NCBI GenBank assembly: GCA_021029095.1
Contig: JAJOHG010000166.1
Coordinates: 1 to 54,974 of the forward strand
Origin: Phellopilus nigrolimitatus
Taxonomy: Eukaryota > Basidiomycota > Agaricomycetes > Hymenochaetales > Hymenochaetaceae
DNA length: 54,974 nt
Direction of reading: 5' to 3'
The translations under genes were made by a program, and so were the position numbers. Each line of letters opens with the position of its first letter. Within the stretch, counting starts at the first letter, position 1. Shown here piece by piece: positions 21,136-34,200 of the stretch. Under the pieces are notes generated by a model. The model saw nothing but the letters and a program-made list of their open reading frames with translations, did not search any database and was not told the origin of the DNA.

Positions 21136-24100
21136 AAGGAACTCAACCAGCAGGACAATGCGGCGTCGCGTTTTATTGCCTATGACGAGTTCTTCAGCAT
21201 TGCCAAAGCTGAAGACGAGTCGCTCACTGCACTCACTGCTCGCGTTGAGGAGTCGTTGCACAAGCTCAGGAATGCGCGCAGCTCTAAGCTCACCCTTGAG
21301 AAGTTCGAGGATGAGCTTGCGTCCATGTGTCTTATCCGTGCCCTCCCAGACGAGTACAAAGCTTTTCGATCTGCCCTCCTTCTCATGCCTACCTTCACCC
21401 TCGAGACGGTCAAGAAAGCGTTCTTACAGGAGCAGAAAGCCAGTGGCCCTCGTGCTGCAGACTCTGCACTCGCTCTCAAGACCTCTACTCCACCCTCCAA
21501 ATCGACTTCATCGTCCTCCTCCTCGTCTCAGCCTCTTGTCTGTGATTTTTGCGGCATGAAGAACCACCTTGAAGCAACTTGCTACAAGCGTCGTGATGCG
21601 ATGAAGGAGTTGAAGGACAAGAAGAAGAGGGGAGGCAAGGCAAAGGCAAATGCGGCGCAGGAGGATACAGAGTCGACTCAGTCTGCTGAGTTTGCTGGCA
21701 ATGCAAGTACCCATGACTTCACCAATCCCAACTCGCCCCTCCTCTCTGATGCAGGATCTGACTGGATTGTTGATACAGGCGCCACTTGCCACATGACACC
21801 TCATCGTCATTGGTTCAACCAATATACCCCTAATCGCACACCCATCCGCCTCGCCAACAACGACGTTATTTACTCAGTTGGAATGGGGACTGTCCGCTTT
21901 CAACCAGTGGTCAATGGAAAGAAGGGTCGTCTGCTAGAGTTTGAGCGTGTTCTTCATGTACCAGATCTCAGAAACAATCTCCTCTCAGTCCTGTATTTAA
22001 CTCGAGTCAAATCCTACATTGTCACTATCAAGTCTGATCAGATTCTATTTCGTCGCAACGGCACTCTCCTCTTCACTGCTGCAATCAACACCAACTACGC
22101 CGCATTCCTCAATGGACAAGTTGTGCCCATGACCCAATTCTCTGGCATGGTTAGCACCTGTCCACTCGACTTAACGCTCTGGCATCGTCGTTTTGCGCAC
22201 TTGAATCATGGGGATGTCAAGAGACTGATCGATCATGACATGGTTAAGGGGATTATTGTGAAGTCTATGGAGTTGCCTGACCCAATCTGCGAGCCTTGCA
22301 TTGCAGGCAAGCAGCATAGGTCGAATGTCTCAAGACTTGCATCTCATCGCTCTACTGGTCTGTTGCAGCTGGTCCACTCTGATGTGCATGGCCCTCTGCC
22401 AGTTCAAACTCGGCATGGTTATCGTTACTGGATCACATTCATTGATGATTTCAGTCGGCGCTGGGGAGTCATACCCCTTAAAAAGAAAAGCGATGTGTTT
22501 GACACTTTCAAGCGCTACAAAGCACATGCAGAGAACCAGCTCAACCTGAAGATCAAAGCGACACGCGATGACAAGGGAGGAGAATACATGCCCAAGGCAT
22601 GGGAGCAATTCTGCATTTCTGAAGGGATTCACCGGCAACACACTGTTCGTGATGAACCCCACCAGAATGGAGTAGCTGAGCGCGCTAATCGCACTTTGGC
22701 TGAGGGCATTACTACTATGCTGAATGAAGCACACCTACCTGCCAGTTTCTGGTGGGATGCGGTCAATGCTTTTGTTCATGTGCACAATCGCTCTCCTACT
22801 TCTGCTGTCCAGGGCAAGACGCCTTATGAGCTATGGCACAATTCCAAACCGGATGTGTCGCATTTTCGAGTATTTGGCTGCACCTCCTATGTGCATGTCA
22901 AGAAAGATATGCGCAAACAGCTCCAGTCACACACGCAGAAATGCTCCTTCATTGGTTACCCTGAGAACTACAAAGGCTGGATTTTCTGGAACTCCATAAT
23001 GCGCAAAGAGGTCATTAGTGACTCTGCTCAGTTTGATGAGCGCGTGTTCCCTGGAAATACCAGGTCTCCTGTCGATTTAAGGGTTCCAACTCCTCCAGAG
23101 GCTACAGCTGTGCCGGAACAAGGGGGAGATGGCGATGTGGATGATGTTCCGCCACTTCTTCTCCCTGCTAATCCACCAGCTCCTCCTCCTCGTCCTCCAC
23201 CAGCTCCAGTCACTCCTCCCTTTCATCCTGCACCACCTCCGGTGACTCCAACTCGGCCTGCTGTAAAGCGCGAGCGAGCTCCATCGGATGTCCCTCCTGA
23301 CCCTCCTGTGTTCTCTCCCTCTGCTCACCCTCCTCCTGCGAAACGACCCAAGGAACCTCCTGCTCCCACTCCTGCACCTGAAGCGCCTTCTTGGCCTTCA
23401 ACGTCTTGGCGCCCTCAGCCGCGTCCCTTGCATGGGTACAGAGATGCAGTGATTAATCCACTTGCAGATTATCCAGGTCGTCGCATTCCTAGGGCTCCAG
23501 CTGCACCAGCACCAGCAGCAGCACCTACACCTGAGCCTGTGATTGAGCGCAGTGACGAGTTAGACATCATGTCTGAGGATGAGATGCAGGCTGAGGCACT
23601 TATGTTTGCTGGGCTTATGGACTTTGGGGCAAATGCGGCACTTGAGGACTGCTACATCAGTTTTGAGGACGCACACAATCATGTGTTGAAGTCTACAAAC
23701 TGCTTTGAGCATGTCTTCTCTGCGGAGGTGCGCACCCAGTATGGTCCTGAGCCAGTACACTGGAGAGACATCAAGGGACGCCCTGACGCTTCCCTTTGGG
23801 AACAGGCTGCAATGGACGAGTTTATCAGTCTTGTTGAGAATGGCACCTTCACCCCAGTCAGACTTCCTTCTGGTCGTAAGACCATTGGCTGTCGGTGGGT
23901 GTTCAAACTCAAGCGCAAGGCAGATGGCTCAGTGGACAGGCATAAGGCGCGATTGGTGGCAAAAGGTTACTCACAGCGCCCTGGCTTAGAGTTTGCACAG
24001 GTGTTTGCTCCTACTGCCAAGTGGGCTGCACTTCGCGCTATACTGGCCTTGGCTGCAATTGAGGACCTGGAGTTGTTCAGCATTGACATCTCCACTGCGT

Positions 24101-25311
24101 TCCTCAATGGTGACTTGGATCATGATGTCTACATGGATCAGCCAGAAGGTTTTGAGGAGTACTATGGCGCCGGTTTTGTGCTTAAGCTTGCTAAGGCGAT
24201 CTATGGCTTGAAGCAGGCTGGGCGCCAATGGCACAAGAAACTCGACTCTGTGTTGAAGGGCATGGGCTTCTCTCTGGTACGCTGCGACAACAGCATTTGG
24301 GTCTACAGACGCGACGATGTGCGCATCATCATTCCAGTCTATGTGGATGACATGACCATTGCTGCAAAGTCAAAGGAGCAATTCCTGTTTGTCAAGCGCG
24401 AACTAGAAAAGCACTTCAAACTGCGCGACCTTGGCCCTACCTCCTTCCTGCTTGGCGTCCATGTTGAGAGAGACCGCTCAATCCGATCCCTATCCCTATC
24501 CCAGCGCCAGTACATCATTGACTTACTTGAGCGCTTTGAAATGACTGGATGCAGCGAGGTTTCCACTCCACTACCAGAAGGCCATCGTCTCAGCAAGTCC
24601 ATGGGTCCCCTCACTCCAGAAGAGATAGCATTCATGAAGACTGTCCCCTACAGGCAGCTGATTGGTGCACTCATGTATCTGGCTGTGGCAACGCGTCCTG
24701 ATATCTCCTATGCGGTTGGACTTCTTGCACGCTTCAGTTCTAATCCTGGTCCTGCTCACTGGAAGGCTGCTAAGCACTTGTGTCGTTACCTTCAGGGTAC
24801 CAAAGACATGAAGTTGACTTATGCACCTGACAAGAACTCGTCTGAATTGTTCACCACATTCACTGACGCGGACCATGGAGGGGATGAGGACGACAGGCGC
24901 TCTACAAGCGGCCTGGTGGTTAAGATGGGAACTGGTGCTATCAGCTGGGCTAGTCGACTTCAGACTATTGTCACTCTCTCGACCACTGAAGCGGAATACA
25001 TTTCTGCTGTCCAGGGTGGTCAGGAGATTATGTGGTTGCGCAACTTGTTCTCAGAATTTGGCTATGAGTTCAATGCGCCCTCCACACTCTATGTGGACAA
25101 CCAGTCTGCCCTTGCTGTTGCCAGGAACCCTGAACACCATGGTCGGATGAAGCACCTGGACTTGCGGCACTATTGGCTGCGCGATGTGGTTGAGTCGGGT
25201 CTTATTGACATTCGCTACCTCCCCACCAAGTCTATGCCGGCTGACATCATGACCAAGGCGCTTGGACGCGTGAAGGTGATTGAGATGCGTGGCATGCTAG
25301 GTCTTCTGTGA
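21136..25311 (+). pseudogene. Element E gag-pol, 5' truncated but open
   Basis: Open for about 1,390 codons from mid-gag to the stop at 25309-25311. It keeps the zinc knuckle, protease DTGA, integrase D,D,E, reverse transcriptase YVDDM and RNase H motifs. The frame begins directly after an LTR, where an in-frame TGA lies at 21115-21117, and has no gag start codon. An LTR-driven transcript could still be translated from an internal Met (for example in the ELASM region), but this is inference. Capsid function should be lost. Confidence 0.88.
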
Positions 25312-25339
25312 TTGACAGGCGTGTCAGATCAGGGGGGAG

Positions 25340-25617
25340 TATTGGATATAGTATGATCTTGGACACTTTTATTCCTTTTATTATTTTGCGTACCGGGTGA
25401 CTTGAACTCCTGACTTGTTGTTCTGCGTCACCTGACATGTTGATGTATTACATAATGCTTCCCTTGAAGCGGCAGAGTCCATGGATGGTGCTCTCTATCT
25501 TTTGCACTCATCCATTGGACTCAGGCATGTTTAGTTTCCTTAATATATTATCTTTTGCACTCATCCATTGGACTCAGGTCATTGTCTGTGTTTGTTGTGA
25601 GACCACTCCGCCTCACA
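25340..25617 (+). repeat. Element E 3' LTR
   Basis: 278 bp, by eye the same as the D 3' LTR at 20857-21134. It is joined directly to mid-gag of element F. Confidence 0.92.
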
Positions 25618-25618
25618 G

Positions 25619-28600
25619 AAGGAACTCAACCAGCAGGACAATGCGGCGTCGCGTTTTATTGCCTATGACGAGTTCTTCAGCATTGCCAAAGCTGAAGACG
25701 AGTCGCTCACTGCACTCACTGCTCGCGTTGAGGAGTCGTTGCACAAGCTCAGGAATGCGCGCAGCTCTAAGCTCACCCTTGAGAAGTTCGAGGATGAGCT
25801 TGCGTCCATGTGTCTTATCCGTGCCCTCCCAGACGAGTACAAAGCTTTTCGATCTGCCCTCCTTCTCATGCCTACCTTCACCCTCGAGACGGTCAAGAAA
25901 GCGTTCTTACAGGAGCAGAAAGCCAGTGGCCCTCGTGCTGCAGACTCTGCACTCGCTCTCAAGACCTCTACTCCACCCTCCAAATCGACTTCATCGTCCT
26001 CCTCCTCGTCTCAGCCTCTTGTCTGTGATTTTTGCGGCATGAAGAACCACCTTGAAGCAACTTGCTACAAGCGTCGTGATGCGATGAAGGAGTTGAAGGA
26101 CAAGAAGAAGAGGGGAGGCAAGGCAAAGGCAAATGCGGCGCAGGAGGATACAGAGTCGACTCAGTCTGCTGAGTTTGCTGGCAATGCAAGTACCCATGAC
26201 TTCACCAATCCCAACTCGCCCCTCCTCTCTGATGCAGGATCTGACTGGATTGTTGATACAGGCGCCACTTGCCACATGACACCTCATCGTCATTGGTTCA
26301 ACCAATATACCCCTAATCGCACACCCATCCGCCTCGCCAACAACGACGTTATTTACTCAGTTGGAATGGGGACTGTCCGCTTTCAACCAGTGGTCAATGG
26401 AAAGAAGGGTCGTCTGCTAGAGTTTGAGCGTGTTCTTCATGTACCAGATCTCAGAAACAATCTCCTCTCAGTCCTGTATTTAACTCGAGTCAAATCCTAC
26501 ATTGTCACTATCAAGTCTGATCAGATTCTATTTCGTCGCAACGGCACTCTCCTCTTCACTGCTGCAATCAACACCAACTACGCCGCATTCCTCAATGGAC
26601 AAGTTGTGCCCATGACCCAATTCTCTGGCATGGTTAGCACCTGTCCACTCGACTTAACGCTCTGGCATCGTCGTTTTGCGCACTTGAATCATGGGGATGT
26701 CAAGAGACTGATCGATCATGACATGGTTAAGGGGATTATTGTGAAGTCTATGGAGTTGCCTGACCCAATCTGCGAGCCTTGCATTGCAGGCAAGCAGCAT
26801 AGGTCGAATGTCTCAAGACTTGCATCTCATCGCTCTACTGGTCTGTTGCAGCTGGTCCACTCTGATGTGCATGGCCCTCTGCCAGTTCAAACTCGGCATG
26901 GTTATCGTTACTGGATCACATTCATTGATGATTTCAGTCGGCGCTGGGGAGTCATACCCCTTAAAAAGAAAAGCGATGTGTTTGACACTTTCAAGCGCTA
27001 CAAAGCACATGCAGAGAACCAGCTCAACCTGAAGATCAAAGCGACACGCGATGACAAGGGAGGAGAATACATGCCCAAGGCATGGGAGCAATTCTGCATT
27101 TCTGAAGGGATTCACCGGCAACACACTGTTCGTGATGAACCCCACCAGAATGGAGTAGCTGAGCGTGCTAATCGCACTTTGGCTGAGGGCATTACCACTA
27201 TGCTGAATGAAGCACACCTACCTGCCAGTTTCTGGTGGGATGCGGTCAATGCTTTTGTTCATGTGCACAATTGCTCTCCTACTTCTGCTGTTCAGGGCAA
27301 GACGCCCTATGAGCTGTGGCACAATTCCAAGCCGGATGTGTCGCATTTTCGAGTATTTGGCTGCACCTCCTATGTGCATGTCAAGAAAGATATGCGCAAA
27401 CAGCTCCAGTCACATACGCAGAAATGCTCTTTTATTGGTTACCCTGAGAACTACAAAGGCTGGATATTCTGGAACTCCATAACGCGCAAAGAGGTCATTA
27501 GTGACTCTGCTCAGTTTGATGAGCACCTGTTCCCTGGAAATACCAGGTCTCCTGTCGATTTAAGGGTTCCAACTCCTCCAGAGGATACAGCTGTGCCGGA
27601 ACAAGGGGGAGATGGCGATGTGGATGATGTTCCGCCACTTCTTCTCCCTGCTAATCCACCAGCTCCTCCTCCTCGTCCTGCCACTCCTCCTCCTCGTCCC
27701 CCACCAGCTCCAGTTACTCCTCCCTTTCGTCCTGCACCACCTCCGGTGACTCCAACTTGGCCTGCTGTAAAGCGCGAGCGAGCTCCATCGGATATCCCTC
27801 CTGACCCTCCTGTGTCTTCTCCTTCTGCTCACCCTCCACCTGCGAAACGACCCAAGGAACCACCTGCTCCTACCTCTGCACCTGAGTCTACACCTGCACC
27901 TGAAGCGCCTTCTTGGCCTTCAACGTCTTGGCGCCCTCAGCCGCGTCCCTTGCATGGGTACAGAGATGCAGTCATTAATCCACTTGCAGATTATCCAGGT
28001 CGTCGCATTCCTAGGGCTCCAGCTGCACCAGCACCAGCAGCAGCACCTACACCTGAGCCTGTGATTGAGCGCAGTGACGAGTTAGACATCATGTCTGAGG
28101 ATGAGATGCAGGCTGAGGCACTTATGTTTGCTGGGCTTATGGACTTTGGGGCAAATGCGGCACTTGAGGACTGCTACATCAGTTTTGAGGACGCACACAA
28201 TCATGTGTTGAAGTCTACAAACTGCTTTGAGCATGTCTTCTCTGCGGAAGTGCGCACCCAGTATGGTCCTGAGCCAGTACACTGGAGAGACATCAAGGGA
28301 CGTCCTGATGCTTCCCTCTGGGAACAGGCTGCAATGGACGAGTTTATCAGTCTTGTTGAGAATGGCACCTTCACCCCAGTCAGACTTCCTTCTGGTCGTA
28401 AGACCATTGGCTGTCGGTGGGTGTTCAAACTCAAGCGCAAGGCAGATGGCTCAGTGGACAGGCATAAGGCGCGATTGGTGGCAAAGGGTTACTCACAGCG
28501 CCCTGGCTTAGAGTTTGCACAGGTGTTTGCTCCTACTGCCAAGTGGGCTGCACTTCGCGCTATACTGGCCTTGGCTGCAATTGAGGACCTGGAGTTGTTC

Positions 28601-29833
28601 AGCATTGACATCTCCACTGCGTTCCTCAATGGTGACTTGGATCATGACGTCTACATGGATCAACCAGAAGGGTTTGAGGAGTATTATGGCGCCGGTTTTG
28701 TGCTTAAGCTTGCTAAGGCAATCTATGGTCTTAAGCAAGCTGGGCGCCAATGGCACAAGAAACTCGACTCTGTGTTGAAGGGCATGGGCTTCTCTCTGGT
28801 TCGCTGCGACAACAGCATTTGGGTCTACAGACGCGACGATGTGCGCATCATCATTCCAGTCTATGTGGATGACATGACCATTGCTGCAAAGTCGAAGGAG
28901 CAATTCTTGTTTGTCAAGCGCGAACTTGAAAAGCACTTCAAACTGCGCGACCTCGGCCCTACCTCCTTCCTGCTTGGTGTCCATATTGAGAGAGACCGCT
29001 CAATACGATCCCTATCCCTATCTCAGCGCCAGTACATCACTGACTTGCTTGAGCGCTTTGAAATGGCTGGATGCGGCGAGGTTTCCACTCCACTACCAGA
29101 AGGCCATCGTCTCAGCAAGTCCATGGGTCCCCTCACTCCAGAAGAGATCGCATTCATGAAGACTGTCCCCTACAGGCAGCTGATTGGTGCACTCATGTAT
29201 CTGGCTGTGGCAACGCGTCCTGACATCTCCTATGCGGTTGGACTTCTTGCGCGCTTCAGTTCCAATCCTGGTCCTGCTCACTGGAAGGCTGCTAAGCACC
29301 TGTGTCGTTACCTTCAGGGTACCAAAGACATGAAATTGACTTATGCGCCTGACAAGAACTCGTCTGAATTGTTCACTACATTCACTGACGCGGACCATGG
29401 AGGGGATGAGGATGACAGGCGCTCTACAAGCGGCCTGGTGGTTAAGATGGGAACTGGTGCTATCAGCTGGGCTAGTCGACTTCAGACTATTGTGACACTC
29501 TCTACCACTGAAGCGGAATACATCTCTGCTGTCCAGGGTGGTCAGGAGATTATGTGGTTGCGTAACTTGTTCTCTGAATTTGGCTATGAGTTCAATACGC
29601 CCTCCACACTCTATGTGGACAACCAATCTGCCCTTGCTGTTGCCAGAAACCCTGAACACCATGGACGGATGAAGCACCTGGACTTGCGGCACTACTGGCT
29701 GCGCGATGTGGTTGAGTCGGGTCTTATTGACATTCGCTACCTCCCCACCAAGTCTATGCCGGCTGACATCATGACCAAGGCACTTGGACGCATGAAGGTG
29801 ATTGAGATGCGAGGCATGCTAGGTCTTTTGTGA
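25619..29833 (+). pseudogene. Element F gag-pol, 5' truncated but open
   Basis: Open from mid-gag to the stop at 29831-29833, about 1,400 codons, with all catalytic motifs visible (DTGA; integrase D,D,E; YVDDM; TDADH, STTEAEY, VDNQSA). It lacks the gag start and leader. The linker after integrase has the longer PPRPATPPPRP form also seen in B. Confidence 0.88.
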
Positions 29834-29861
29834 TTGACAGGCGTGTCAGATCAGGGGGGAG

Positions 29862-30192
29862 TATTGGATATAGTATGATCTTGGACACTTTATTTCCTTT
29901 TATTATTTTGCGTACCAGGTGACTTGAACTCCTGACTTGTTGTTCTGCGTCACCTGACATGTTGATGTATTATGTAATGCTTCCCTTGAAGCGGCAGAGT
30001 CCATGGATGGTGCTCTCTATCTTTTGCACTCATCCATTGGACTCAGGCATGTTTAGTTTCCATAATATATTATCTTTTGCACTCATCCATTGGACTCAGG
30101 CATGTTTAGTTTCCATAATATATTATCTTTTGCACTCATCCATTGGACTCAGGTCACTGTCTGTGTTTGTTGTGAGACCACTCCGCCTCACA
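29862..30192 (+). repeat. Element F 3' LTR with extra 53-bp unit
   Basis: 331 bp, 53 bp longer than every other LTR here. The internal unit starting CTTTTGCACTCATCC occurs at 30021, 30074 and 30127 (last one partial); other copies have it once plus the partial. Apart from this it matches the A/B LTR subtype. Confidence 0.92.
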
Positions 30193-32086
30193 CAGGCAGG
30201 TGTGCTTCGTTCAGCATGGTGGTAATGCCCTCAGCCAAAGTACGATTAGCGCGCTCAGCTACTCCATTCTGATGGGGTTCATCACGAACAGTGTGTTGCC
30301 GGTGAATCCCTTCAGAAATGCAGAATTGCTCCCATGCCTTGGGCATGTACTCTCCTCCCTTGTCATCGCGCGTCGCTTTGATCTTCAGGTTGAGCTGGTT
30401 CTCTGCATGTGCTTTGTAGCGCTTGAAAGCGTCAAATGCATCGCTTTTCTTCTTGAGGGGTATGACTCCCCAACGCCGACTGAAATCATCAATGAATGTG
30501 ATCCAGTAACGATAGCCATGCCGAGTTTGAACTGGCAGAGGGCCATGCACATCAGAGTGGACCAGCTGCAACAGACCAGTAGAACGATGCGATGCAAGTC
30601 TTGAGACATTCGACCTATGCTGCTTGCCTGCAACGCAAGGCTCGCAGATTGGGTCAGGCGACTCCATAGACTTCACAGTAATCCCCTTAACCATGTCATG
30701 ATCAATCAGTCTCTTGACATCCCCATGATTCAAGTGCGCAAAACGACGATGCCAGAGCGTTAAGTCGAGTGGACAGGTGCTAACCATGCCAGAGAATTGG
30801 GTCATGGGCACAACTTGTCCATTGAGGAACGCGGCGTAGTTGGTGTTGATTGCAGCAGTGAAGAGGAGAGTGCCGTTGCGACGAAATAGAATCTGATCAG
30901 ACTTGATAGTGACAATGTAGGATTTGACACGAGTTAAATACAGGACTGAGAGGAGATTGTTTCTGAGATCTGGTACATGAAGAACACGCTCAAACTCTAG
31001 CAGACGACCCTTCTTTCCATTGACCACTGGTTGAAAGCGGACAGTCCCCATTCCAACTGAGTAAATAACATCATTGTTGGCGAGGCGGATGGGTGTGCGA
31101 TTAGGGGTATATTGATTGAACCAATGACGATGAGGTGTCATGTGGCAAGTGGCGCCTGTATCAACAATCCAGTCAGATCCTGCATCAGAGAGGAGGGGCG
31201 AGTTGGGATTGGTGAAGTCATGGGTACTTGCATTGCCAGCAAACTCAGCAGACTGAGTCGACTCTGTGTCCTCCTGCGCCGCATTCGCCTTTGCCTTGCC
31301 TCCCCTCTTCTTCTTGTCCTTCAACTCCTTCATCGCATCACGACGCTTGTAGCAAGTTGCTTCAAGGTGGTTCTTCATGCTGCAAAAATCGCAGACAAGA
31401 GGCTGAGACGAGGAGGAGGACGATGAAGTCGATTTGGAGGGTGGAGCAGAGGCCTTGAGAGCGAGTGCAGAGTCTGCAGCACGAGGGCCACTAGCTTTCT
31501 GCTCCTGTAAGAACGCCTTCTTGACCGTCTCGAGGGTGAAGGTAGGCATGAGAAGGAGGGCAGATCGAAAGGCTTTGTACTCGTCTGGGAGGGCGCGGAT
31601 AAGACACATGGACGCAAGCTCATCCTCGAACTGGACAAGAGTGAGCTTGGAGCTGCGCGCATTCCTGAGCTTGTGCAACGACTCCTCAACGCGAGCAGTG
31701 AGTGCAGTAAGCGACTCGTCCTCAGCTTTGGCAATGCTGAAGAACTCGTCATAGGCAATAAAACGCGACGCCACATTGTCCTGCTGGTTGAGCTCCTTCA
31801 GCTTCTTCAGCATCTCCACTGGGTTACCCAAATCGTCCTGAACTAGGATCTGCATGCCATGCTCGAGTTTTCCGTAGATGAAACCGGCTGCTTGCTCTGA
31901 TTTCTCCTCCCATGCCTCCTGCTCCTCTGCCTTTGATGGTTTCGTCGCAATGCCAGAAGCGATGCGCCAGAGAGTCTTGGCTTGGAGAGCAGCTCGCATT
32001 TCGAGTTTCCATGTTGCATAGTTGCTGTCATTGAGCTTAGCGAAGGAAAATGTCGATTGCGAGTCGGAGGTGGTAGATGCGGACAT
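30193..32086 (-). pseudogene. Element G gag-protease-integrase fragment
   Basis: Starts at the ATG at 32086 and stays open to the truncation. It has gag, a zinc knuckle with a Gly-to-Ser change (CDFCSMKNHLEATC), protease WIVDTGATCHMT and most of integrase including HSDVHGP and GVAERANRT. It ends near LPA at the F junction. Confidence 0.92.
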
Positions 32087-33086
32087 GACGATGCGAGCGA
32101 TGGTAGACGATGGTGGTGCGAGTGAGAGTGCGAAGTTGGGGATCAAACGGACAAGTGGTTGGGGCGTGATGGCCGAAAACGTGTACAAGCCGAATTACGC
32201 GATTTGCAGATATCAGGTCAATACCAGCCAAACAGATTCCAAACACCCAAAATGATTGCAGTATACACAGAATCGTCGCAAGACAGTGCTGGTCTGTCAG
32301 TCTGTTAAGACTCCGCAGGCACCGCTGGATGAGAGAGGCTCTAGGCTTAAGTAAACACTCAAAAGAGCGTCACAAAGGGCAAACTAAGGCCCTGCAGTCG
32401 AGCTTCACAACCAATAGACTATCTGATCCAACAACAACCAAATCAAATGGAATGGGTCTGAACTGCCAAGTACCAGAGCTGGCAAACCGCGCAAAACGCG
32501 ACACAGAGGGGGAACGGGTGGAGCGATTGAGACGCAAATCAACACACATCGAGACGACGTGAACACGAGCACGTGTGTAAAATCGCAGAGCGATTGAGCA
32601 AGAACTGAGTCCGCTATGCAAAGACGATGCAGGGAGCAGACAAACAGACAGATAGAGACTGCAAAAGTCGAAATCGATGCAGCACCCTCAATTCGGAGTC
32701 GAATCGGCCACAAGTTGGTACGACGAGTGGGACCAAAGTAACAAGACGACGTGCGAAGTTACAGAAGGATCCGTCCAGCCGATTTCGAGCGATGAGACGA
32801 AAAGCAGAGAGTGCAGATGAGGGGATGATAAGGATGGATGTCGATGCAGAGGGGTGTAGAGTGCCAGCAAGTGCGAATGGCGGCACAAAAATCGACACAA
32901 AGACGACGGACACACCACAGAACCCAACCCTGCGATTACAGCCCAATCCGAACAGCCAGAACTTTGCAGTTGACAGAAACTCTTCCAGAGGGACCAGATC
33001 AACTCCGATTTGAACGAAAATCAAGAAGGATGTTGTCGACGGTGTATTGAACGTTGTTGTGAAGTTACAGCGCAAGGCTCATAACC

Positions 33087-33364
33087 TGTGAGGCGGAGTG
33101 GTCTCACAACAAACACAGACAGTGACCTGAGTCCAATGGATGAGTGCAAAAGATAATATATTATGGAAACTAAACATGCCTGAGTCCAATGGATGAGTGC
33201 AAAAGATAGAGAGCACCATCCATGGACTCTGCCGCTTCAAGGGAAGCATTATGTAATACATCAACATGTCAGGTGACGCAGAACAACAAGTCAGGAGTTC
33301 AAGTCACCCGGTACGCAAAATAATAAAAGGAATAAAAGTGTCCAAGATCATACTATATCCAATA
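33087..33364 (-). repeat. Element G 5' LTR
   Basis: 278 bp on the minus strand. Its subtype is that of the D and E 3' LTRs (CACTTTTATTCC, ACCGGGTGAC, ATTACATAAT). Right boundary of the retrotransposon cluster. Confidence 0.92.
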
Positions 33365-34200
33365 CATGCACAGCCACTGGGGGTGAAAACGTAGGAGTGG
33401 AAAGGACGACTTTGGTTGTGGGCCATTACTGCGCATGGCATGTTACGATTCCGTTGTTTTTTCTTTCTTTTCCCTTCTTTCTTTCTAAATATTGTGAAGA
33501 CGACCAATGCTTTTTGCAGTCCCGAGTGTGCTATACAGGCATCAAATGACGAAAGAGAAACTGTTTCTTTGCACGGCTGGGATCAATAACAAAGTACATA
33601 TTAATATGGCGAGCCCTACAGCCATTCACAGAAACGGCATCTGTAGTGCAAGATGGAAGTATATTTGATATTGTGTCTGCTCATCAAGTGGTGTGTCCAA
33701 CCAGGACCGCTAGACAGCAGCTCCTTTGCAAATTCATCTGCAGCTTTGGCTCGATAGACGACGGGAACGTCGCGGTGCACACTCCATACACCGTATCGCA
33801 ACTCCACGACGTTGACAGACGCATCGCTGCGTCAGTCCATCGAGCTCCGCCCGCTGGTCTTCTACGACTAGATTCCAGATATGCGCAATAAAGCAGCTTC
33901 TTTCCGTGGTGATGTAGTCTTTAGCTGTTCCGTACGCACTTGCACTGTAAAATCATATTTCGGAAATCATAATTCGGCCCAGTAAATACATTATGTTGTG
34001 TTTCGAGGTAAACGTCTAGGCCACTCTCGAGGTTCTGGTCCTGCAAGAAAAGGAACAATATGGTCCACATATGTGTCTTACCAATGTTCTGTAACAGCGT
34101 ACTTTCAGCTCGTCAACGAGTCTTCCATTCCACGCGCAAGCACGCGGTTTATATATAAGTACCGTATCCAACAAAGGCATTTTATTTTGCATGATTGAGA
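33365..34200. other. No clear gene; possible exon fragment
   Basis: Low-complexity pyrimidine tract at about 33453-33487, then unassigned sequence. On the minus strand, about 33836-33616 reads as a natural-looking peptide (VVELRYGVWSVHRDVPVVYR...) bounded by stops with no start. It could be one exon of a captured or decayed gene. I do not recognise the family. Confidence 0.25.
33371..33391 (+). repeat. 21-bp direct repeat, left copy
   Basis: CAGCCACTGGGGGTGAAAAC plus G, beside the G LTR. A copy is at 37251-37271, on the other side of the gene-fragment block. Similarity continues weakly (GGAAAGGACG versus AGAAAGAACG). Confidence 0.75.

Larger units (their letters stand above)
21135..25617 (+). 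mobile_element. Element E, 5'-truncated tandem copy
   Basis: 4,483 bp from mid-gag to the end of a 3' LTR (25340-25617). It lacks the 5' LTR, leader and gag start. Both ends are LTR|GAAGGAACTC junctions (21134/21135 and 25617/25618), so it is a tandem unit. Its first 1.4 kb matches F and the remainder matches D. Confidence 0.93.
25618..30192 (+). mobile_element. Element F, 5'-truncated tandem copy
   Basis: Begins at exactly the same gag position as E and ends with a 331-bp LTR. Its first 1.4 kb is the same as E. Its later part shares variants with element B (ITRKEV, AGCGEV, EFNTPST, GRMKV and the longer proline-rich linker). It is inserted in element G, whose pol resumes at 30193 with CAGGCAGGTG. 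Confidence 0.92.
30193..33364 (-). mobile_element. Element G, 3'-truncated by F
   Basis: Minus-strand copy with 5' LTR (33364-33087), primer-binding site (33086-33070), leader and gag from 32086. It is cut inside integrase at 30193 by the end of element F. The first five bases after F are CAGGC, the possible target duplication. G's remaining pol and 3' LTR are not on the other side of the D-E-F array, so they were lost or moved. Flanking sequence right of the LTR is CATGC. Confidence 0.92.
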
